This document shows positions 1 to 7,621 of a DNA stretch of 64,000 nt, one piece after another. Origin of the DNA: DASUPK01 sp963728875 (GTDB taxonomy: Bacteria; Actinomycetota; Thermoleophilia; Solirubrobacterales; 70-9). Positions within the stretch are counted from its first letter, which is position 1, and each line of letters begins with the position of its first letter. Both the position numbers and the translations under genes were made by a program. The stretch spans positions 62,001-126,000 of the forward strand of contig CAVSLJ010000005.1 of NCBI GenBank assembly GCA_963728875.1, in the 5' to 3' direction. Under the pieces are notes generated by a model. It worked only from the letters and a program-made list of their open reading frames with translations, had not been told where the DNA came from and did not search any database.

Positions 1-921
1 CTCGGTCTGGAAGGGGTTTCTGTTCACGCTGGACACGGTGGCGACCGTGGGGTCCGACCCGACGCCTCCCGACCTGGCGGGCCAGATCGTCAAGGTCCTG
101 CTGATCGTGCTGGGCGTGGGTACGCTCTTCTACGCCCTGGTGACGGTGACCGAGTTCTTCGTCGCCGGGCACCTGGGAGAGATCCTCGAGGAGCGCCGAA
201 CCCTGAATAAAGTCGACAGACCTTTCCGGCCACCACCTGATCTGCGGCTTCGGCCGCGTCGGCCGCCAGGTCGCGCGCGACCTCAAGGCGGGCGGCGACG
301 ACTTCGTCGATCATCGACAGCCTCGACGAGAACAAGCACATCGCCGACCAGATGGGGGCTCCCTTCCTGCAGGGTCGTCCCTCCGACGACGAGATGCTGA
401 GGGCGGCCGGGATCGAGCGCGCCGTCTCCGTTCTCGCCTGCGTCGACTCGGACGCCGAGAACATCTTCACCTGCCTGACCGCCCGCGAGCTGCGCTCGGA
501 CATCACCATCGTCGCCCGCGCGAGCGTCGAGGACTCCGAGAAGAAGCTTCGCCGCGCCGGCGCCGACCGCGTGATCTCCCCCTACAAGTCGAGCGGCGCC
601 GAGATGGCCCGGCTGGCCCTGCAGCCGCAGGTGACCGGCGTCGTCGACGTGGCGCCCGAGTACCGGATGGAGGAGATCGACGTCAGCGAGGGCTGCAAGG
701 CCGAGGGAATGACGATCGGACAGGTGCGCGGGACGACCTCGATAGCCGCCTTGCGGAACGCGGACGGCAAGGTCCATCCGCAGCCCTCCTCCGACACGGT
801 GCTGCGCGCCGGCGACGTGCTCGTGGCGATGGGCACCGTGGAGGCCCTGCGCAAGCTGGAGGCGATGTTCGTCCCCGGCCCCGCGCGCCAGGCCGGGTCG
901 GTGCTCGGGGACCTCGGCTAG
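1..921 (+). CDS. Potassium channel with TrkA-type (RCK) regulatory domains; 5' partial, two apparent frameshifts
   Basis: The product looks like a two-helix potassium channel fused to a cytoplasmic NAD-binding regulator. The 5' end is cut off by the window. Bases 2-220 encode a pore-loop-like stretch (TVATVGSD) and a hydrophobic helix. Bases 231-308 continue in another frame with the Rossmann motif GFGRVGRQVA (TrkA-N). From about 313 the frame changes again and stays open to 921, giving the rest of TrkA-N and a TrkA-C domain. Both changes, near 220 and 310, are explained by one extra base each. The filter reads TVGSD rather than the usual TVGYG, but this lies in an error-prone stretch. The stop overlaps the stop of the convergent flippase gene. 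Family assignment is good; the intact protein cannot be read. Confidence 0.75.
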
Positions 922-2365
922 CCCGCCTCGTCCCCGGACGCGAGCTGCAGCTCCATCTCCTCGGTCGAGCCCGGCTTGACCGGGACCTCCTTCGGCTCGA
1001 GCGGCTGCCGGTAGAGCCAGTAGAGCAGCGAGCAGAGCAGGGTCGCCGCGCCGAGGTAGCCGATGACGACGCGCGTGACCTCGCTCGAGACGACGGGCAG
1101 CGCCATCCAGACGATGAAGGTGATCGCGCAGCCGAGCCAGCAGAACGAGGCACGGCGGACCTGCCCGCGCGCGAGCGCCGCCTGGTTCAGCGTCGCGGCC
1201 GAGAGGTAGAGGCCCATGCCGATGCAACCACCACCAGGTCGGCACGGTTGTAGTCGTGCTTCTTGCCGAAGGCGATCTGCATCAGGTGCGGCCCGGCGAT
1301 CGCCATCGCCAGCGCGACCAGCCCCGCGAAGCCCGGCGATCGCCAGCAGCGTCACCCGGATCGAGGCGCGGAAGTCCTGCTCCTCTCCTCGAGAGCCGAG
1401 CGTGGTCAGGTGGGGGAGGAGGCTGGTCTGAACGGCCTGGAAGAGCTGGAGCGGCGCCCGCGCGATCATCAGGATGTTGAAGACGTAGCCGGCGGTGGCG
1501 GCGCCCGCGGTGGCGTTGACGAGCAGGGGGCCCGCGTTCAGGAAGGTTTGTTCGCTGAGCATGATCAGGAAGACGCCTGCCGCGAACCGTCCGCCTCGTG
1601 CCAGGGTGAATTCGTCGGTGGGGGGATTCACGGCGGCGTCGCCCGGCGATGGCCCCTCAGGCCGGCTATCGCCGGGAGTTCCTTCGGGGCCATCACCGGC
1701 CGCCGCCGGGGCGGTCGCCGCTTCACCGCCGAATCTCCGCAGGAAGGCGAACGGGACGACGATCAGCGAGAGGGTTGGGGCGGCGACGATTCCCATCGCC
1801 ACCGCGGTCTGGCCCGAGGCGATTCCCAGGGCGACGGCGACTGGGAAGGCTGTTCGGGCGATCGACTCGCAGATGATCTGCAGCGCGTAGATGGTCAGGC
1901 GGTGGCTGCCGGCCAGGAAGCCGCGCGCGAAGTAGCTGGCGCCGTAGGCGGTGATCGGCGCCGACGCCGATCCAGTAGAGGGTCGAGTTGCCGTGGAGCA
2001 GGTGGTCCTGGATCGGGGTGCGGAGGGCGAACGCGACGACGTCGAAGGCGAGCGCGACCGAGACCTGGATCGTGGCGGCCACCCTGACCGTGTGGCGGAT
2101 CGGGACGTCGTTGGCGAGGTTCTCCGAGACGGTGCGGGAGAGCAGCTGCTCGACGGGCCGCTGCAGGACCGAGACGACGATGAAGACGGCCGACCAGAGC
2201 ACCGCGATCTCGCCGTACTGGTCCTTCGACAGCTCGTGCGAGGCGATCGCGAAGTAGAGGTAGGTGATCAGCCCCGTGATGCCGACGCCGATCGAGAGCA
2301 GGCTGGCGCGGCGCCCGTAGCTGCGTGCCTCGATCCGTCGCCTGCACCCGTCCCGCTCTCGGCAT
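918..2365 (-). CDS. Oligosaccharide/lipid flippase-like membrane protein, several frameshifts
   Basis: This is a multi-pass membrane protein of the polysaccharide-export/MurJ-like flippase superfamily, thought to move lipid-linked sugars across the membrane. The first recognisable segment (RRASLLSIGVG) and LWSAVFIVVSVLQRPVEQLLSR resemble the N-terminal helices of this fold. The reading frame changes near 2320 and 1960, and again around 1325 and 1230, where two compensating shifts bracket a stretch that reads well in another frame (GPHLMQIAFGKKH). The best start is ATG at 2365; the later frame has no start codon of its own. A hydrophilic Pro/Gly/Glu-rich loop follows the middle helices. It is divergent from ribD and shares a short intergenic region with it. 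Exact family (MurJ or Wzx-like) is not settled. Confidence 0.6.
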
Positions 2366-2388
2366 GGCGGCGCAAGACTTTACTCGCG

Positions 2389-2415
2389 TACAATTACTGG
2401 CTGACTGACCAGTCA
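2389..2415 (+). promoter_or_regulatory. Candidate promoter and operator of the riboflavin operon
   Basis: A good -10 hexamer, TACAAT, lies at 2389-2394. A near-perfect inverted repeat TGACTGACCAGTCA (TGACTG and CAGTCA arms, two-base spacer) at 2402-2415 covers the expected transcription start. Such a position suits a repressor, for example TetR-type. No FMN riboswitch consensus is visible before ribD. The -35 region is poor. The function is inference. Confidence 0.4.
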
Positions 2416-2446
2416 ATCAGTCGAGCTCGACCCAAAGGAGGCGAGC

Positions 2447-3579
2447 ATCGCCACGGTCAGCACCGAACAGGAAGCTTCCTACCTGAGGCGCGCCCTGGAG
2501 CTCGCCGAGCGGCGGACGCGGGCACGTCAGCCCGAATCCGATGGTCGGCGCCGTGATCGTCCGCGACGGCGAGGTGATCGGCGAGGGCTTCCACGCCGAA
2601 GCTCGGCGATCTGCACGCCGAGCGCGCCGCGATCGAGGACTGCCGCGCCCGGGGCGGCGATCCAGCCGGCTCGGCCATCTACGTGACGCTCGAGCCCTGC
2701 GCCCACGAGGGCCGTCAGCCGCCCTGCACCGAGGCGATCCTCGAGGCCGGCATCTCACGCGTCGTCTACGCGTCCGAGGACCCGACCGAGAAGGCATCCG
2801 GCCGCGGACCCGGGATGCTCCGCGACGGCGGCGTCGAGGTCGAGCTCGCCGGCGGCCCCGAGGCGAGCGCCGCCCGGCTCCTCAACCAGGCCTTTCGCAA
2901 GCGAGCCCGCACCGGGCGGCCGCTGGTCACCTACAAGGCCGCGATGTCGCTGGACGGCCGCGTCGCCTCTCCGACGGGTGACTCGCGCTGGATCTCGAGC
3001 GTCGAGAGCCGCGAGCTCGTCCATCGGTGGCGCACCGAGTGCGACGCCGTCGCGATCGGCATCGGAACGGCGCTCGCCGACGATCCCCTGCTGACCGCCC
3101 GGATCGAGGGGGCAGCAGGCCAGCCCGCACGGGTCGTCTTCGACTCAGGTGCCCGGCTGCCGATCGAATCCGCGCTGGTCGGCTCCATCGACGAGGCGCC
3201 GCTGATCGTGATCTGCGCCCCGGAGGCCGCTTCGGCCAAGCGCGACGCGCTCGAGAGCGCGGGTGCCGAGGTGATCGTGGCGCCGGGCCGGACCGACCGC
3301 GACCGCCTCGAGGCGGGCCTCGCCGAGCTCGGGCGGCGGGACATCCAGGACCTGCTCGTCGAGGGCGGTCCCACCTTCGCCGGGGCGCTCTTCGACGCCG
3401 GCGAGGTGGACCAGCTGCGCCTCTTCATCGCCCCCGTGCTCGTCGGTGCGGCCCAGGCCCGCGCCGTCATCGAGGGCGAGGGCGCCGCCCGCATCGCCGA
3501 CGGGGTCCATCCGCTGGCGACGAGCTACGAGCAGGTGGGCGAGGACATGCTCGTTCGAGCAAGGCTTCGGGAATGGTGA
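2447..3579 (+). CDS. ribD: Riboflavin biosynthesis deaminase/reductase RibD, two apparent frameshifts
   Basis: RibD converts the first pyrimidine intermediate of riboflavin synthesis by deamination and then side-chain reduction. The N-terminal deaminase is seen in three pieces: SPNPMVGAV, the zinc motif HAER, and EPCAHEGRQPPC. The C-terminal reductase runs from about TYKAAMSLDGRVA to the stop and contains the DLLVEGGPT motif. The frame is restored by removing one extra base near 2512 and another near 2601. A strong ribosome-binding site AAAGGAGG at 2434-2441 precedes an in-frame ATC at 2447 where a start should be; there is no ATG, GTG or TTG in frame between the site and the domain, so ATC is either a rare start or a misread ATG. 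It leads the four-gene riboflavin operon. Confidence 0.85.
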
Positions 3580-3592
3580 GTGAGATCCGCTG

Positions 3593-4183
3593 ATGTTCAC
3601 GGGAATCGTCAAGGAGCTGGGCCGCGTCGAGGCCGTGGACGCCTCCGATGATGGAGCCCGTCTGCGAATCGGCGCTGAGCTCGCGTCGGAGCTGTCCGAG
3701 GGCGACTCGGTCGCCGTCAACGGAGCCTGCCTCACCGCCACCTCGGTCGGCGGCGGAGCCTTCGAGGCGGACGTCATGCACCAGACGCTCTCGCTGACGA
3801 CCCTGGGCGGGCTGGAGCCCTCCTCGCCGGTCAACCTGGAGCTGCCCCTGCGCGCGGACGACCGCCTGGGCGGCCACGTCGTCCAGGGGCACGTCGATGG
3901 GACCGCCACGGTCACCGACGTCACCGCCGATGGCTTCGCCAGGCGACTGCGGATCGAGCTGCCCGACGAGCTTCTGCCCTACGTCGTCGAGAGGGGATCG
4001 ATCGCGATCGAGGGGGTCAGCCTGACGATCGCCGACCTGAGTGGCTCCGCCCTGGAGGTCTCGCTGATCCCGGAGACGCTCGAGCGAACCACGCTGGGCA
4101 CGGTCGAGCCCGGTGACCAGCTCAATGTGGAGTGCGACGTCCTGGCCAGGTACGTCGCAACGTCGGAACGGTGTCACCCTTAG
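3593..4183 (+). CDS. ribE: Riboflavin synthase alpha subunit
   Basis: It joins two lumazine molecules to make riboflavin and the pyrimidinedione precursor. The protein starts with the typical MFTGIV and shows the internal duplication expected of the family: two lumazine-binding repeats, with VNGACLT in the first and IEGVSLTI in the second, and GGHVVQGHVDG between them. The length of 196 residues is normal. It starts 13 bases after ribD and is followed closely by ribBA. Confidence 0.96.
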   Translation: MFTGIVKELGRVEAVDASDDGARLRIGAELASELSEGDSVAVNGACLTATSVGGGAFEADVMHQTLSLTTLGGLEPSSPVNLELPLRADDRLGGHVVQGHVDGTATVTDVTADGFARRLRIELPDELLPYVVERGSIAIEGVSLTIADLSGSALEVSLIPETLERTTLGTVEPGDQLNVECDVLARYVATSERCHP

Positions 4184-4197
4184 CCAAGGAGCACTGA

Positions 4198-5538
4198 ATG
4201 GCAGAGCGCACCGAACAGACCGAGACGAAGACGGATTCGCCCTTCGCGACCATCGAGGAGGCGATCGAGGACATCCGCCGCGGCCGCATGGTCGTGGTCT
4301 GCGACGACGAGAACCGCGAGAACGAGGGTGACCTGACGCTGGCGGCGCAGTTCGCCACCCCCGAGGCGATCAACTTCATGGCGACCCACGGCAGGGGGCT
4401 GATCTGCCTGGCGCTCACCGACGAGCGCTGCCAGGAGCTCGGCCTGAACCTGATGGCCGCCAAGAACGAGGCGCCGTTCCAGACCGCGTTCACCGTTTCG
4501 GTCGAGGCCCGTGAGGGCGTCACCACCGGCATCTCCGCCGCGGATCGCGCCCGCACGATCCAGGTCGCGATCGATCCCCATTCGCAGCCCGAGGACCTGG
4601 TTCAGCCGGGCCACGTCTTCCCTCTCAAGGCGAAGGACGGCGGCGTCCTCGAGCGGACCGGCCAGACGGAGGCGGCCGTCGACCTGGCGCGCCTCGCCGG
4701 CCTCATCCCGGCCGGAGTGATCTGCGAGGTGATGAACGAGGACGGGACGATGGCGCGCGTGCCGGACCTGGTCGGCTATTGCGCCAAGCACGACCTGAAG
4801 ATGATCACGGTCGCCGACCTGATCGCCTACCGGCGCCGCACCGAGAAGCTCGTCGAGCGGATCGTCTCCACCAAGCTGCCGACCAAGTTCGGAGAGTTCA
4901 GCGCCGTCGGCTACCGCTCTCTGATCGACGACAAACATCACGTCGCGATGGTCAAGGGCGAGGTCGCCGGCTCCGAGGACGTACTCGTGCGCGTCCATTC
5001 CGAGTGCCTGACGGGGGACGTGTTCCACTCGCTGCGCTGCGACTGCGGCGAGCAGCTCGAGGCCGCGCTCGCGACCATCGAGCAGGAGGGCAAGGGCGTC
5101 CTGCTCTATCTCTCGCAGGAGGGCCGCGGCATCGGCCTGCTCAACAAGCTGCGCGCCTACAAGCTGCAGGAGGAGGGCCTCGACACCGTCGACGCCAACC
5201 TGAAGCTCGGCCTGCCGGCCGACCTGCGCGACTATGGGATCGGCGCCCAGATCCTGGTCGACCTGGGACTGTCGAGCATCCGCATCCTCACCAACAACCC
5301 GAAGAAGATCCTCGGCCTGGAGGGCTACGGCCTCTCGGTCACGGACCAGGTGCCGATCCAGTCGATGCCGAACCCGCACAACGAGGCCTACCTGAACGCC
5401 AAGCGCGACAAGATGGGCCACGCCCTCCATCACCAGGGCCTGCCGCTCGACGAGCAGCTGCTCTACGAGGAGCACCGCAAGGACGAGGAGAACCGCCGCG
5501 AGGAATCCGGCTCGACGGACTACCCGCCCGGTGATTGA
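4198..5538 (+). CDS. ribBA: Bifunctional DHBP synthase / GTP cyclohydrolase II
   Basis: This enzyme makes both substrates of the riboflavin pathway. Residues about 15-215 form the 3,4-dihydroxy-2-butanone-4-phosphate synthase domain (DDENRENEGDL, THGRGLICLAL). The rest is GTP cyclohydrolase II with the zinc cysteines in HSECLTGDVFHSLRCDCGEQL-type context and the SQEGRGIGL motif. A ribosome-binding site AAGGAG lies just before the ATG. The length of 446 residues is usual for the fusion. The C-terminus is acidic and hydrophilic. The stop overlaps the start of ribH. Confidence 0.96.
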   Translation: MAERTEQTETKTDSPFATIEEAIEDIRRGRMVVVCDDENRENEGDLTLAAQFATPEAINFMATHGRGLICLALTDERCQELGLNLMAAKNEAPFQTAFTVSVEAREGVTTGISAADRARTIQVAIDPHSQPEDLVQPGHVFPLKAKDGGVLERTGQTEAAVDLARLAGLIPAGVICEVMNEDGTMARVPDLVGYCAKHDLKMITVADLIAYRRRTEKLVERIVSTKLPTKFGEFSAVGYRSLIDDKHHVAMVKGEVAGSEDVLVRVHSECLTGDVFHSLRCDCGEQLEAALATIEQEGKGVLLYLSQEGRGIGLLNKLRAYKLQEEGLDTVDANLKLGLPADLRDYGIGAQILVDLGLSSIRILTNNPKKILGLEGYGLSVTDQVPIQSMPNPHNEAYLNAKRDKMGHALHHQGLPLDEQLLYEEHRKDEENRREESGSTDYPPGD

Positions 5539-6019
5539 CGAGAGCTCCTTCGAGCATTTCGGCGACGAGGAGCGCGAGACGCTCGCTCCCATGGAGTTCG
5601 CGGTCTGCGTCGCGACCTTCTACGAGGACATCGCCGAGCGCCTGCTGAACGGTGCCGCCGAGGGCTTCGACCTCGGCGGGGTGAGTGAGGCATCCGTTCA
5701 CACCTACCGAGTGCCCGGGTCGTTCGAGCTCCCCTTCGCCGCGAAGCTCTGCGCCGAGTCCGGCCGCTTCGCCGGGGTCGCCTGCCTCGGCGTGGTCATC
5801 CGCGGGGAGACCAGCCACTACGACCACGTCTGCAATGAGGTCGCGGCCGGCACCCAGCGCGTCCAGCTCGACACGGGCGTGCCATGCGCCTTCGGCGTGA
5901 TCACGGCGGAGAACATGGACCAGGCGCTCGCCCGCTCGGGTGGCGGCAAGCGCGATCAGGGTCGCGGGGCGGCCGTGGTCGCGATGCGGATGGCGTTGCT
6001 GCGCGCCGAGCTCGCCTAG
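5531..6019 (+). CDS. ribH: 6,7-dimethyl-8-ribityllumazine synthase
   Basis: Lumazine synthase condenses the two riboflavin precursors. Motifs seen are VPGSFELPFAAK, the GVVIRGETSHYDHVCNEV block with the catalytic histidine region, and PCAFGVITAENMDQA. The chosen start is GTG at 5531, which overlaps the last eight bases of ribBA and suggests translational coupling. It ends the riboflavin operon, and its stop overlaps the convergent PAS-EAL gene by four bases. Confidence 0.95.
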   Translation: MIDESSFEHFGDEERETLAPMEFAVCVATFYEDIAERLLNGAAEGFDLGGVSEASVHTYRVPGSFELPFAAKLCAESGRFAGVACLGVVIRGETSHYDHVCNEVAAGTQRVQLDTGVPCAFGVITAENMDQALARSGGGKRDQGRGAAVVAMRMALLRAELA

Positions 6020-7167
6020 AGCTGCGCGAGCACGTCGTCGAGCGGAGCGGGTACGCCGAAGTAGAAGCCCTGGCCATACCGGAAGCCGATTTCGAGCAGC
6101 GCCTCGAGCTCGTCCTCGGTCTCGATCCCCTCGGCGATGACGTTGACGCCGACCTCGTCCGCGAAGGAGACCAGCGAGGTCGCCAGCGCATGCGCGAGCT
6201 GGTTCCCGTCGATCCGCTCGGTCAGGGAGATGTCGAGCTTGATCTGGTCGGGGCGCACCTTGAGGATGTGCCTGAGGCTGGCGTAGCCGGCTCCGAAGTC
6301 GTCGATCGCGACCTTGCCGCCGGCCTCCCGGAGCGGACCCAGCCTGGCCGTGAATCCCTCGTAGTCGTCGACGTGCAGGTGCTCGGTGAGCTCGACCGTG
6401 ACCCGGTCCGCGTCCGGCCCGACGCAGCTGAGGAACCTGCCGGAGAAGATCGTGGGCGGCGAGGCGTTGATGCAGAGGTTGACTCCTTCCGGCAGCCGGG
6501 CCAGCGCCTCGGCGGCGGTGCGGACCGCGAGCAGCTCGAGCGGGACGCCCAGTCCGACCTCCCAGGCTTCGGCGAACCAGCGATCGGGCCCTCGCTCAGG
6601 CTCCCCCGGGAAGCGGGAGAGCGCCTCGCAGGCGATCACGCGGCGCGTTTCGAGGTCATAGATCGGCTGGTAGACCGGATTGATCTCCCCGCTTTCCAGG
6701 ACCGCCTGGATGCGGTCGAGCGACTGGCGGTGCTCCTCGCTGGTCAGCTTCTCCACGGCGCGGCGATCCCCCAGCGGGCGGGTGGAGCAGACGATCTCGC
6801 TCACCTCGTCGGTGTCCTCGTTCTTGATCACCCGCGTGGTGGTCTCGACCCAGACGTACTCGTTGTCCTTGCGCCGCAGCCTGTAGGCGACGGTGAAGGG
6901 AGCGCCCTCCAGGGTGCTGCGGTGGGCGACGCCGACCTTCGCCGTGTCGTCGGGATGGAAGTGGTCGTAGGCGGAGGTCCCGATCAGCTCCTCGGGCTCG
7001 TAGCCGAGCAGCTCCCGCGATGCCGCCGAGACGTAGCGATAGGTCCCATCGGGGGCATGGGCGGAGATCATGTCCCCGAGGTAGTCGGCGATGGATCCGG
7101 GAAGCACCTCGGCGCCGGCCGCCAGTCGGGCGGGAGATCGGAACGCCGTGGTGTGCCGGATGGTCAT
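6016..7167 (-). CDS. PAS-EAL domain cyclic-di-GMP phosphodiesterase
   Basis: Residues about 25-130 form a PAS sensor domain (AHAPDGTYRYVSAASRELLGY, followed by the typical VWVETTTRVI strand). Residues about 150-380 form an EAL domain that hydrolyses cyclic di-GMP. Catalytic signatures are intact: the EAL triplet in CEALSRF, NASP, VELTEH, IDDFGAGYAS, the KLD lysine and AEGIET. No GGDEF domain and no membrane segment are seen, so it is a cytoplasmic sensor-effector. A ribosome-binding site GGAG lies six bases before the ATG. It is transcribed alone, away from rpmB. Confidence 0.93.
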   Translation of the reverse strand: MTIRHTTAFRSPARLAAGAEVLPGSIADYLGDMISAHAPDGTYRYVSAASRELLGYEPEELIGTSAYDHFHPDDTAKVGVAHRSTLEGAPFTVAYRLRRKDNEYVWVETTTRVIKNEDTDEVSEIVCSTRPLGDRRAVEKLTSEEHRQSLDRIQAVLESGEINPVYQPIYDLETRRVIACEALSRFPGEPERGPDRWFAEAWEVGLGVPLELLAVRTAAEALARLPEGVNLCINASPPTIFSGRFLSCVGPDADRVTVELTEHLHVDDYEGFTARLGPLREAGGKVAIDDFGAGYASLRHILKVRPDQIKLDISLTERIDGNQLAHALATSLVSFADEVGVNVIAEGIETEDELEALLEIGFRYGQGFYFGVPAPLDDVLAQL

Positions 7168-7291
7168 CTCAGCTCCAGGAGCTTCGCTCGCCGCAGCAAG
7201 GATCGCTCGCTACCAATTATTCGCCGGGAGATCCGCTGCAAGTCATTCGCTTCGCCGATTGGACACATGTCCCTGCGTGTGCATCGGTCGC

Positions 7292-7297
7292 TACCAT
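7292..7297 (+). promoter_or_regulatory. TACCAT -10 element before rpmB
   Basis: TACCAT lies ten bases before the rpmB ATG at 7308, so the RNA would have almost no leader. The surrounding GCTACCATGC and CCGATGGC are repeated at rpmF. An in-frame ATG inside the element (7296) is a less likely start. Confidence 0.45.
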
Positions 7298-7307
7298 GCC
7301 GCCTCCG

Positions 7308-7502
7308 ATGGCCAAGGTCTGTCACAGCTGCGGCAAGCGCCCCGCGTTCGGCAACTCGCGGAGCCACTCGATGGTCGCCACCCGGCGGCGCTTCAACCCG
7401 AACCTGCAGAAGGTGCGGATCCAGGAGCCCGGCGGCGGCACGGCGCGCGTCTATGTCTGCGCGCGGTGCCTGAAGTCGAACAAGGTCACCAAAGCGGCCT
7501 AG
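7308..7502 (+). CDS. rpmB: 50S ribosomal protein bL28, zinc-binding form
   Basis: A 64-residue large-subunit protein with the typical start AKVCHSCGKRP and the SHSMVATRRRFNPNLQ segment. Two CxxC pairs (CHSC and CARC) mark the zinc-binding form. The order rpmB then DAK2-domain gene then recG is the usual Gram-positive arrangement. It is followed at once by one copy of a dispersed 87-bp repeat. Confidence 0.96.
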   Translation: MAKVCHSCGKRPAFGNSRSHSMVATRRRFNPNLQKVRIQEPGGGTARVYVCARCLKSNKVTKAA

Positions 7503-7589
7503 CGGCCGCTGCACTCAGGAGCGAAGGCGAAGCCGGAGCGACTTGTGCAGGGCGGCCGCGTAAGGCCGCGATCTGATGGCGAAGCCGTC
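7503..7589 (-). repeat. Dispersed 87-bp repeat, copy 1 (inverted relative to copies 2 and 3)
   Basis: Read on the minus strand, this stretch matches the tandem repeat at 21008-21192: it shares the blocks GACGGCTTCGCCATCAGATC, GCGGCC...GCGGCCGC and AAGTCGCTCCGG, with small differences inside. It contains short inverted repeats able to fold as hairpins. It fills most of the gap between rpmB and the FakA-like gene. Confidence 0.8.
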
Positions 7590-7621
7590 AACCTAGGGCT
7601 AAGGTCCCGCTGACTCCCCGC

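Noticed and set aside
283..1245. Long minus-strand open frame over the channel gene
   Set aside because: It is a high-GC shadow with His/Arg/Gly-rich composition and no domain; the plus-strand TrkA domains explain the sequence.
2389..2447. FMN riboswitch before ribD
   Set aside because: Less than 60 bases separate the -10 element from the gene, and no RFN consensus is visible.
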